Assembly (NCBI GenBank): GCA_020002185.1 | Contig: CM034534.1 | Coordinates: forward strand, 69,479,946 to 69,543,945 | Source of the DNA: Paraescarpia echinospica | Taxonomy: Eukaryota; Annelida; Polychaeta; Sabellida; Siboglinidae | Length of the DNA: 64,000 bases | Direction of reading: 5' to 3' | Part shown: positions 55,601-63,620 of the stretch, in pieces | Numbering within the stretch: position 1 is the stretch's first letter | Layout of the letters: each line of letters begins with the position of its first letter | The notes under the pieces: model-generated | What the model was told of the DNA's origin: nothing | Seen by the model: the letters and a program-made list of their open reading frames with translations, nothing else | The model's database searches: none | Translations under genes and position numbers: made by a program

Positions 55601-56722
55601 GCCGGAAGCGCTGCGCGACAAGTTCGCCGAAATGCAGCCCGTTTTCAAGAACGTCGATATCGCGCGCAACGATCTCAGCCCGTTCATGCGCGACTACGCC
55701 GAGTCGCACAATCTCCTCACCCGACCTCAACGGACGCTCGTCGGTAGCTACTTCGGCGCCTAGATCGTGCTCGCGACGCCCCTCCTACGCTGGTATCTGG
55801 CGCACGGTCTCGTCGTCAAACGCGTCTATGAGGTCATCGAATAAGCGCCGATCGCGTGCTTTCGCCGCTTCGGCGACACGGTCTCGGCGGCGCGACGCGA
55901 GGGCGACATCGATCCCGACAAATCGATCATCGCCGATACCTTTAAACTTCTCGGCAACAGTTCCTACGGGAAAACGATTACGCGCGTCGATCGGCACCGG
56001 GAAATCAAGTAAGCCACGCCGGTCGGCGCCTCGATGCTCGTCAACAACCGTCGCTTCCGGCAACTCGACTTCGTCGTCGACGACTCTCTCTACGAGGTGG
56101 CGCTGAATAAGCGCAAAGTCGTCTACGGCCTGCCGATACATATCGGCTATTTCGTCTTGCAGTTCGCAAAATTGAGAATGCTCGAATTTTATTTCGATTT
56201 CGTCGACGCCTACATCCCCCGTCCGGTCTTCCAGTACTGCGCTATGGACACGGACTCGGCGTACATTGCCCTCGCCGGACGTGACGTCGACGCGCTCGTA
56301 ACGGTAGAACGTCGCGAACACTACTTCCCGAATCGATCGGTCTGGTTTCCGGCCGAATGCTGCGACGCGCACGTGGACGAGTACGTACGACGGCGCGTCG
56401 CCGGACTAGCGTGGGCGGCGCGCGCCGACGCCTGTTCGATCGTCGATCGCCGGGTGTCTTCAAAAAAGAGTGGCGCGGCGACGGCGACAACGGACCGAAG
56501 TACAGCACGAAGGGACTGAGCAAACGACAGAACGACATCGACGAGCACACCTTTCTCGCCGTACAGCGCGACCGACGCAACGGCGTCGGCTGGAACCGCG
56601 GTTTCCAGGTGAAAGACTTGTCCGTGTTGACGTTCGTTCAAGAGCGCGCGGCGTTGAGCTACTTCTACGCTAAACGGCGCGTGCTCGACGACGGCGTCAC
56701 CACGGCGCCGATACTCGTCTAA
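52616..56722 (+). pseudogene. protein-primed family B DNA polymerase, broken
   Basis: N-terminus has two CCHC-type zinc fingers (CPKCGGYF, CPKCGATY) and a third further on (KCGKCGN), usual in Polinton polymerases. Exonuclease motifs: FDFECC near 53970, GFNSGKYDLNVV near 54340, then YDRFLKAYG. Polymerase motifs: DANGLYL near 55045 (motif A), LLGNSSYGKT near 55950 (motif B), DTDSAY near 56248 (motif C). The conserved FQGCYFHGCP is near 55290. Breaks: frame change at the C-run 54381-54387; in-frame TAG 54408, TAG 55761, TAA 55842 and TAA 56010; second frame change near 56430-56455. A stretch before the C-terminal STKGLSKRQND looks shortened. It would replicate the element DNA from a protein primer if intact. 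Confidence 0.9.
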
Positions 56723-56834
56723 CTCATATAACCAGAACTAACCTACAACGAACTACTCGTCTAACTCGTCTAACCTAAGGAATGCCCCACCCCCTAGGGG
56801 TAGTTTCTGTATGTATGTATGTAGGTAGGGTAAT

Positions 56835-56876
56835 AATAAACAACAACAATTGTGTACATCATCGTTTGTTTTTATT
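56835..56876. terminator. convergent polyadenylation signals
   Basis: AATAAA at 56835-56840 on the plus strand serves the polymerase; AATAAA on the minus strand at 56871-56876 serves the protease side. The two transcription directions meet here. Confidence 0.6.
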
Positions 56877-56909
56877 TCTACTACTACTACTATACACGTA
56901 AAAGCGAAA

Positions 56910-57368
56910 TTAATGTGGTTTTAACCAATCGAATACGAGACAGTCATTGGCCACCCGATCGGTGCCGAATATGCTCTGGAACGTCGTCAACGGCATACCG
57001 CGACATCGGAGGAGAAGGTAGGCGACGCAATATTGTCCGCACACGTTAGAGACGGCGCTCTGCAGCCGCTTGTCGTTGTACGTCCACGCGTTGCCGCAGT
57101 TGCGATGCAGGAACGCGTGGAAGTCGTCGTGCAGCGGCGGCAGACCGTACGAATCGAAGTACTCGCCTCGCCGGTCGACGTCCACGTAGACGGCCACCCA
57201 GTGCTGCCCCGGCTCGCCGCCGTCGTCGGTGTTGCACGCGAAGGCCGTCGGGTATACGACGGCGGTGGTGGTGACGGTAAGTAGCGCATCTTTAGGCACG
57301 ACGCCGACGACGATACGTTTAGCGTACGTATCTTGTTCCAGGCGACGCATCAGTTGAAACGTATCCAT
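56910..57368 (-). CDS. adenain-like cysteine protease
   Basis: ATG 57368 (MDTFQLMRRL) gives 152 residues; a longer upstream extension in this frame overlaps the capsid gene and is not needed. Catalytic set as in adenovirus protease: His56 (GQHWVAV), Asp72 (FDSYG), Gln103 and Cys110 (VCGQYC), with the Gln-Cys spacing of 7 kept. It would cleave capsid and core precursors during particle maturation. Its ATG is only two bases after the capsid stop. It appears intact. Confidence 0.85.
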   Translation of the reverse strand: MDTFQLMRRLEQDTYAKRIVVGVVPKDALLTVTTTAVVYPTAFACNTDDGGEPGQHWVAVYVDVDRRGEYFDSYGLPPLHDDFHAFLHRNCGNAWTYNDKRLQSAVSNVCGQYCVAYLLLRCRGMPLTTFQSIFGTDRVANDCLVFDWLKPH

Positions 57369-57370
57369 AG

Positions 57371-58667
57371 TTACCAGTCGTACACGACGTTCCGGTTCCT
57401 GTCGATCTCCAGCACCGTCTCGAATTCCGCGTACAAGACGACGTTCACTGGACGGTGTAGCGGCGTGCCGAAGTGCATTTCGGCGCCCACGGTCCCCTGA
57501 CGCACGACGTTGAAATGGTCCCCGTCGCAACAGTCGGGGGTCAGGTCGAAACCGAAGATGGTGTAGCCGGCGCCGAAGTCCGTACGTGATACGTCGTTCC
57601 CCTCGTCCTCGTACGCCTTTCCGGTCGCCTCGAAGAGATTCATGTAGCTTCGCACGTACCGGTTGTGCGGGAAGTCAGGCTGCAGCGGTTTGCTCGGCAC
57701 CTGACGTCCGTCGACTACGAGCGTGAGGAAGTTTATGTCGTTGTGCCGCGCGTAGAACGGATTACTAGGGTAGTCGCCGTTATAGGCGACGTTATCGATC
57801 ATCATCAGGAATATGCGTTTCGGAATCGTACCCATGTACAAGTTCTCGTGCGTGTGCGATAGCGTACCCGCCGTTATCGACAACGATTTGTAGTCGATGC
57901 GGCGCATCGGGAACTTAGCCGTTCCCAACGTCCACGCTTTGATATGTCCCATCTGGACGTCCGGGTTCACCTTCGCCTTTCGCACGTGCAGGCGAATCGC
58001 TTGCAGCACGAGGCACCAGCCCGGTACGGCTTGCGCGCCCATAAGCGCGAAGGCGTCCTTCCAGCACACCATGCGTATTTTGGTGTCGACCGGCATGAGC
58101 CTGATTAGCATAAACGCGTCGACGTGCACGCGCCCCATCATCTCCACCTCGTCGCTATCGGCCGTCATGACGCGCCGTGCCTCGAACCCGGCGTTGTTAT
58201 TACCGAGCGTGTCCATCTGTCCGGCGGTGTCTTTGTACCACAACGACCCCGTGAGATGCGACCGTTTCGCGTCGCTACCGAAACTCAGCAGCGTCTCGAG
58301 GTAGGCCCGGTACGCGTACGTATTGGTCGACGGCGTCACGAGGGTGCCGATCAGCGACACGTCGATTTGACTGAACATCGAATGCAGGAAATTATTGGCC
58401 GGCGCCACGTTGGCGCCGGTCGCCAGATTGGTGCCGTCCCCCTGAACCACTTTGAAGCGCACGTACACTTGAAGGCTCGCCAGGTCCGTATAGTCGCTGC
58501 CCGAACCCGGGATGAGGAACTCGATAGGACCGCCGGCGTCGAGAGTCGTCAGCGGCTGGTAGACGATCCACTGACTGCCCTCGACGCTCGTCTGCGTCAC
58601 CGGCCCGGTGAACAGGTCCAGTTCGGCCTTCACGCCCTCGTACGTTGCCTTTCACGAACGCCATCAT
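57371..58667 (-). CDS. major capsid protein, double jelly-roll, N-terminal frameshift
   Basis: The long frame runs 420 codons from 58633 and continues open upstream to 58651 without ATG. ATG 58667/58664 (MMAFVKGN) lies in a frame one base off, so a single-base indel near 58645 is likely. Conserved Polinton capsid blocks: AELDLFTGPVTQTSVEGSQW, PIEFLIPGSGSDYTDL, FSQIDVSLIG, NTYAYRAYLETLL, and near the end YAEFETVLEID. It forms the icosahedral shell. Neighbours: minor capsid upstream (stop/start overlap TAATG) and protease downstream. Confidence 0.9.
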
Positions 58668-59110
58668 TATTCGTCGAATATGTCGTCCGTTCGACGCCGA
58701 CTCTTCCGCCTACTGACGCTCGTCGCCGCGAGGCGCGGTCTTTTTATGGCGCCACCACCACCGCCACCGCGGCGGCGCTGCGTTTTTTTTCTCTTCTTCT
58801 TCGGCGGCGGCGGTGCCTGCGAATTCAATAGGCCGTCGAGAAGATCGGCGCCGGCCTCCTTCGCGCGTTATTTTATCGACTGTTTCAGATTGCCGCCGGT
58901 GACGACGTCGCGCGCCACGCGCACGCCGGTGTTGAGCGCACGTTTTCCCAACGCCAACGCGCCTCTCTTGATAAGCGGCATGGCGCTTCGAAACAGGCTC
59001 CCGAAGAGATTGCACAGACCGTGACCTCGTTGCCCCCGACCACCGACGAAGACCGGCAGCTAACCGCCGACCTGACGAAAGTAGTAGTCCACGTACGGGT
59101 TCTTCGACAT
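58667..59110 (-). pseudogene. small minor capsid protein (pVI-like), two in-frame stops
   Basis: ATG 59110 opens 147 codons to TAA 58667-58669. N-terminus with aromatic NPYVDYYFRQVGG, then a Gly-rich and hydrophobic part (LCNLFGSLFRSAMPLI), VRVARDVVTGG, and a Lys/Arg-rich C-terminus. This layout matches the small basic protein encoded just before the Polinton capsid gene, similar in place to adenovirus pVI. In-frame TAG at 59060-59062 (codon 17) and TAA at 58868-58870 (codon 81) break it. Confidence 0.6.
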
Positions 59111-59111
59111 G

Positions 59112-59984
59112 TTAAAACAATTTCGATTTACAGCGTCTGACGTGAACCGTCGTCACTAGCTTTCCGTGCTCGAATGGTATCGGTTGACCGGGATCGTCTC
59201 TTATATCGATCTCGATCTCAGCGAATTGATGACGCAACAGCCTCACGTATTGGACGCGGTCGAACGTTTCCGAAATAATGTCACTGTTCGTACCGCGGAC
59301 GGCGATGTTTCAAAGGAGTGGCGGTTACACGTCACCGACGACGCGCGGTTCCACGAGATCCGTGTACACGTACAGGGTCTCGATGCCCGCCGTCATATCC
59401 ACCGTATCGCGAACTTCGTACTCGTACGTGTACGCGACGGGCATGGTGTCGATGACGACTGCCGGCGCGGGGCCAAACGTGGGGCCACTCATGATCGTGT
59501 TGCTATGGAAACCTAGCACGTCCTTCAGACGGCTCGTATGAGGTATGATAAATTCGACACCCGACGACATACGTAGCGTAAATCGGTTAGAGACGTTGCT
59601 GTACTCTAGGAGCGCCTTGACCTTATCGGTGCACAATTTCTCTAGCGCCTCGTTGATCTTGTACAACAACGTATAAAAGTTGTTGTAGAAACCGTGAGGA
59701 ATCGAGGTCTGACGGTATATCAGGGTGGTGACGTCGTATTCGTCTAACTGCGTGTAAATACCCGGATCACCAGTCGCGCAAGTCAGGTAGAAGTAGGCGT
59801 CCTTCTTTCTCACGTTGTACCACGTGTGCGGATACTGTACCGACACCACTCCGCATTCCCACTCCCCCGACAGGTCGAAACGTTGCGGCAGCGTCGGGAC
59901 GTAGTGCGTCAACGAATTTGTGGGGTGACACTTCATAGACGCGTTCCTCGGTAGCGTCAGGTAAAAGTCAGACGAGACCGCCAT
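59112..59984 (-). pseudogene. penton-like minor capsid protein, two late in-frame stops
   Basis: ATG 59984 (MAVSSDFYLTLPRNASMKCH) with the conserved blocks FDLSGEWECGVVSVQYPHTW and YNV, the usual start of the Polinton penton-like single-jelly-roll protein. TAA at 59325-59327 ends 219 codons, and the same frame continues across a TGA at 59310-59312 for about 65 more plausible residues (with EIEIDIRDDPGQPIPF and a basic end) to TAA 59112-59114. So the C-terminal end is cut off. It would sit at capsid vertices. One base separates its final stop from the next ATG. Confidence 0.75.
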
Positions 59985-60327
59985 CGTGTTGTCGATGACG
60001 ACCGCCACCAACACTTATAGACGGACTCGGGAGCAGGTAACCGAGACAGCTGCTCAACAGCGCCGTCCACAGGTTGGAGTCGCCTTGACCTTTCGTCAGA
60101 TTATATATACTAACGTCGATGACGAAGTCGAGGACGACGACCTGACAGAGGAATACGATTTCGGCCTTAGTGCATTCGTTGCCGCAGATTTGCCATGGAA
60201 CGGGTTCGGCGGGGGTTGTGGTGGTAGCGTCGATGGAGTCCGCGTGCATGTCGACGGAGTCCGCGTGCTCGGCGCCGGCGTTCGTTCGACGATCGCCACT
60301 TGAGGTAGTTTCATCGTCGTCGCTCAT
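59968..60327 (-). CDS. small membrane protein of the virion gene cluster
   Basis: ATG 60327, 119 residues. Acidic, Ser/Thr/Asp-rich N-terminal half (MSDDDETTSSGD), then a hydrophobic segment (KAEIVFLCQVVVLDFVIDVS), and a second mildly hydrophobic one (LWTALLSSCLGYLLPSPSI). It overlaps the penton start by 17 bases. Similar short hydrophobic proteins lie at this place in other Polintons; role unknown. TATAAAG at 60364-60370 precedes it by 37 bases. Confidence 0.6.
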   Translation of the reverse strand: MSDDDETTSSGDRRTNAGAEHADSVDMHADSIDATTTTPAEPVPWQICGNECTKAEIVFLCQVVVLDFVIDVSIYNLTKGQGDSNLWTALLSSCLGYLLPSPSISVGGGRHRQHDGGLV

Positions 60328-60363
60328 CGTCGCGCCACTGCGGCCTGTCGATACAACAGGGTC

Positions 60364-60370
60364 CTTTATA
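60364..60370 (-). promoter_or_regulatory. TATA box of the capsid transcript
   Basis: TATAAAG, 37 bases before ATG 60327, the first gene of the membrane protein-penton-minor capsid-capsid-protease set. Confidence 0.5.
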
Positions 60371-60485
60371 CGGCAAGAACGAAGATCCGTTGCATATTCC
60401 CGCCTCGTGCAGTCGCCAGCACCCCGTGTGGCGCATCCAACGAGTCATTCTCATCGTCGCCGCCGCCGCCTCACTAGTAGTCTTT

Positions 60486-61586
60486 TTATAGGTCCACGAG
60501 CGACTCGGCGTCGATCCAGCTGTTGAAGGAGGCCGGATATCCGCTCCATTTTACGAGCGCCTCCGAACCACCGCCGCGACGATGCCGACGCCGCTGTAGA
60601 ACCGCCTCCACGCGATACTGTTTGTCCTTCGGAACGATTACGCGTTGTAGTTCCGGTTCTTAGAAGGCGCCCTCTACCGGCGACCCGGCGTCGTCCTTCA
60701 GGCGATAAACGGGCGGTTCGGACGGGTGCACCTCTACGACGGTGAAGAGTTCCTCGCTCCAGTTAGCCATGTATCCTTTTTTGAATTGACCCGTCGTCTT
60801 GCTGATACGTACGCGATCTCCCTCTCGCAGTTTCGGTTTTCGCCGTTGACCGCAGCCGACGATGCCGTACAGTCGTTGCCATACGGCCTCTTGATTCGTC
60901 GCGTCGACACTCGCCGGCGTCCTATCGATGCTTCGGTGGTAGGCGTTGTTGTACGATCGCACGAAATCCGGTAACGCCTCTACGTAGCGCAGCGTCTCGT
61001 GTTTCGTAAAATAGCGCCACATACGTGTCTTCAAAGTTCGATTAAACCGTTCCACGACTATCGCTTTAGTCTCCTCGTTATGCGTCACGAAATGATGAAC
61101 GCCGCGACTCTTTAGGAAAGTTTGCAGGTGCCGGTTCAAAAACTCGGTCCCCTTATCGGTCTGCAGCGAGTTCGGCGTCTCGTCGCCACCGCTCAGCAGG
61201 CGCTCGAAGGCCGCGACGAGCGACGGGCCGGACTTACTCTTCAACGGAACGCACCACGCCCACTTCGAAAACACATCGATCACCGTCAATAGGTATGTTA
61301 TACCGTCGTTGTGCGTTTTCAGCCTAGTCAAGTAAACCTGATCGGCTTGCCACTGCTGGTTTCGACCACCCACGATGACGCGACGACGTTTGAAATGACG
61401 TTTAACCGGTTTGTGTAGGGTATAGACGTCCTGCGACGCTAGCCACCTCTCGACGGCCGGACGTCGGAGCTTCGACGCCCGGTGCAACGCGTCGATGCCG
61501 CCATAACTTCCCACCTGTTTCGGATCGATGTAGACGCTATTCAGGTCGTCGTCGTCGTCGACGTCGTTTCGTTGCTGTCGAGACTT
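60486..61586 (-). pseudogene. rve integrase with C-terminal chromodomain split off by a stop
   Basis: Open from 61586 without in-frame ATG; the recognisable start is YIDPKQVGSYGGIDALHRAS. Retroviral-type core: Asp in WQADQVYL, Asp in LQTDKGTEFLN, Glu in VVERFNRTLK, with 34 residues between the last two. Then an SH3-like part (KLREGDRVRISKTTGQFKKG). TAA at 60660-60662 ends this frame, but it continues for 57 codons with a chromodomain-like KWSGYPASFNSWIDAESL. It would integrate the element; chromodomains can steer to chromatin. The start may be supplied by splicing or be lost. Confidence 0.85.
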
Positions 61587-61741
61587 TCATTTTGGACGAC
61601 GACGACGACTCCACCCGGACACCATGGCAACGACGACGACGACGATGATAAATGTACGATGATTATTATACACGTATAGAGAGCGATAAGCGCGATGGTG
61701 AAGCCGAAGACGATGGCCGTTATCGTGCGTCGTGACGGCAT
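61541..61741 (-). CDS. small single-span membrane protein
   Basis: ATG 61741, 66 residues: short basic start (MPSRRT), membrane span (ITAIVFGFTIALIALYTCII), then a Ser-rich, Val-rich and Thr-rich tail. Its ATG overlaps the stop of the preceding gene by one base (TGATG), and its 3' end overlaps the integrase reading frame. Unrecognised. Confidence 0.55.
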   Translation of the reverse strand: MPSRRTITAIVFGFTIALIALYTCIIIIVHLSSSSSSLPWCPGGVVVVVQNESLDSNETTSTTTTT

Positions 61742-62496
61742 CACAACGTGTCCCACGCCGCGACGTCCAACGAAGGGGATCGTTGTCTGCGTTTAGTCTC
61801 GCGTCGCATCCGACGTCTCCACTCCGGCGTCGCTGATGAACTAGTCGTCGGCGTCATCAACGTCGCCTCTTGTAGTAGGCGCTTCTGTCGTCGCTCCATG
61901 TACGACCGATAGCGCCATTTGCCCACGAATTCCATAGGGATATTCATATCCTTCATACGCAACCCGAACTCTCGCCATCCTACGGGCGCTGTCGTCTTCG
62001 ATCTCGTTCGCATGAGATCGTTCAATAGATCGACCATGTTACTCCCCGCGATCGTTTTACCGTCGTACACGAATTCGCCGCGCTCGTTCCATCGACACGA
62101 CGGATCGGCTTTCATTTTTTCGATAAGCAGTCCCGTCTTCCCTTTCAGCGTTTTCGGCATACTGGCTATGATTTCGCGCTCTACGACCTCCGACGATGGT
62201 GGCGCCACCGTCGCCGCCGCCCCCACCGCAGGCGTCTCGCTGCTGTTGACCACCGACACGCGTACCGGTTGCGCCGCACGAGCCGCCTCTATCGTGTTGT
62301 ACCGATTCAGCAGTTGATTGTACGACGCTACCTTTTCGCGTTCGGATAAATCCGAACGTTCTAGAATGTCCTTCATGTCGCTGTCCAGGCTACTCAGCAC
62401 ACGTGATCGGGGCGTGCTCGGCGGCTGATCGATACGTGGCAGGAGGCTTTCCACCAATCGCGGGTCGACCAACGCCATCTTCTTCGCGTACTGCAT
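61741..62496 (-). CDS. conserved Polinton protein (PX/PY-like)
   Basis: ATG 62496, 251 residues. An N-terminal helix region (QYAKKMALVDPRLVESLLPR), YNQLLNRYNTIE, then the block CRWNERGEFVYDGKTIAGSN + MVDLLNDLMR and WREFGLRMKDMNIP, and a strongly basic C-terminus. I recognise the W-N-x-x-GE-x-V...GSN-x-x-DLL block as common to uncharacterised Polinton proteins of this genomic position. Biochemical role unknown. Its start lies 3 bases after the stop of the gene before. Confidence 0.6.
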   Translation of the reverse strand: MQYAKKMALVDPRLVESLLPRIDQPPSTPRSRVLSSLDSDMKDILERSDLSEREKVASYNQLLNRYNTIEAARAAQPVRVSVVNSSETPAVGAAATVAPPSSEVVEREIIASMPKTLKGKTGLLIEKMKADPSCRWNERGEFVYDGKTIAGSNMVDLLNDLMRTRSKTTAPVGWREFGLRMKDMNIPMEFVGKWRYRSYMERRQKRLLQEATLMTPTTSSSATPEWRRRMRRETKRRQRSPSLDVAAWDTL

Positions 62497-62499
62497 CAA

Positions 62500-62901
62500 T
62501 CACCCGCTGCCGATCACCTCTCTGAGCAGCGGGAGGAGAACGTCGCTCGCTAACGGCGCTAGCAGGGCCGTCAGAAAACCACCCGAACCCTTTTGCAAGA
62601 TGGCACGCTTCTTTTTAAGCGCAACTTGTTTGTCGGCGAGTTTACGCAGGTGATTCCTGTATTTTAAGAACACGCGTTTCTGCTTCGGCGACAACTTCAC
62701 GTTCCCTTTCAGAATGTTGTACGCGCAATCGCACAGACTAGAAATGAGACCGGCGTCCGCGTGGCCGATCACGGCTTTTCGCAGATCGATGTTCCGCCTA
62801 TGCCTCTCCAACAGCTGCAGGGCGAAAATGTGTCTCTTCACTTGGTTCGTCGGTGCCGCCACCTTCGGTCGTCGCTTCGCTACCACCGCGCGCCCCGTCA
62901 T
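62500..62901 (-). CDS. basic core-like protein
   Basis: ATG 62901 (MTGRAVVAKRRP), 133 residues. A Lys/Arg-rich protein with LRKAVIGHADAGLISSLCDC, KQKRVFLKYRNHLRKLADKQ and KKKRAILQKGSGG, followed by a hydrophobic end (FLTALLAPLASDVLLPLL). Widespread in Polintons. The basic body plus a hydrophobic peptide after GSGG suggests a DNA-binding core or membrane-active precursor matured by the protease; that role is inference. TATAAG at 62939-62944 is 43 bases ahead. Confidence 0.6.
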   Translation of the reverse strand: MTGRAVVAKRRPKVAAPTNQVKRHIFALQLLERHRRNIDLRKAVIGHADAGLISSLCDCAYNILKGNVKLSPKQKRVFLKYRNHLRKLADKQVALKKKRAILQKGSGGFLTALLAPLASDVLLPLLREVIGSG

Positions 62902-62938
62902 AGCGAATAATAAACGTACGCCCCGACGTCCCTCTCTT

Positions 62939-62944
62939 CTTATA
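62939..62944 (-). promoter_or_regulatory. TATA-like box of the core-protein transcript
   Basis: CTATAAG on the minus strand overlaps the end of the ATPase gene and lies 38 bases before ATG 62901. Confidence 0.45.
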
Positions 62945-63593
62945 GGATGCCGCCGCCGCCACCGCCGCCGCCACCCTTCCGTACGTACACGTATTGAAGG
63001 AGATCGTCCGGAAATATGCACGAACGCAGGCGCATGTCCTCTTCCGTTTCCTGTTTCAGATCCACAAATAGATAGCCGTACGCCGACGACGTCGCATCTT
63101 TGAAAGCCTCTATCATGTAGTTGACCTTTCCCGGGTACATCTGTTTCGCTAGGTGACCTACTTGTCCGGCGTCTCGGGGGCTCTTTAATAGCACTATGTA
63201 TTGGGCGTTCAGGCTGATTGTACGGTTTTCTTTCCCTTTCGGAAACATGTTCTGTCGCAATTGTACGACCGACGTATTACAATGATGACTTTTTTTAGTA
63301 AATAGTACCGTCACCCGGCTATCAGTCTCCTCCATGAGGTCGTCGAGTACTAGAAGCGTCCTCGTTTTACCGTCTAAACGTTTCGGATCCGGCAGACCGT
63401 CTACGAACTCTATTTTCGAAGACATAGACGCGTAGCCGGTCTGCCACTGTCCGTAGCACCACAGGATTTTCTCCGGCGACGGATCAATCATAGCGTCGTG
63501 ACGTATCAAGCGCTCGACGAACGTCGTCTTACCGCACCGCGTAGGACCGGCTACTATACATGTAAAAGGATGCTTCAACGGCGGTCCGTTCAT
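62940..63593 (-). CDS. genome-packaging ATPase (FtsK/HerA type)
   Basis: ATG 63593 (MNGPPLKHPFTCIVAG), 217 residues. Walker A GPTRCGKTT at residues 16-24, Walker B LLVLDDLM at 80-87, and a downstream VVQLRQNMFPKG sensor-like block. C-terminus is a run of Gly. It would pump DNA into the capsid. Appears intact. TATAAAG lies 36 bases ahead, inside the end of the NADAR gene. Confidence 0.85.
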   Translation of the reverse strand: MNGPPLKHPFTCIVAGPTRCGKTTFVERLIRHDAMIDPSPEKILWCYGQWQTGYASMSSKIEFVDGLPDPKRLDGKTRTLLVLDDLMEETDSRVTVLFTKKSHHCNTSVVQLRQNMFPKGKENRTISLNAQYIVLLKSPRDAGQVGHLAKQMYPGKVNYMIEAFKDATSSAYGYLFVDLKQETEEDMRLRSCIFPDDLLQYVYVRKGGGGGGGGGIL

Positions 63594-63620
63594 TTTCGAC
63601 GACTGAGCGACGAACACTTT

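Noticed and set aside
54378..55747. Arg-rich frames of 240-330 codons in other frames of the polymerase
   Set aside because: High-GC shadows of the polymerase gene; composition is uniform Arg/Pro and no family is recognisable.
52616..56722. A genetic code in which TAA or TAG is sense for the whole element
   Set aside because: Frame changes also occur in the polymerase and capsid start, and TAA/TAG are used as normal stops at tight gene junctions, so ordinary decay explains the data better.
58124..58831. 235-codon plus-strand frame opposite the capsid gene
   Set aside because: His/Arg-rich antisense shadow of the conserved capsid frame.
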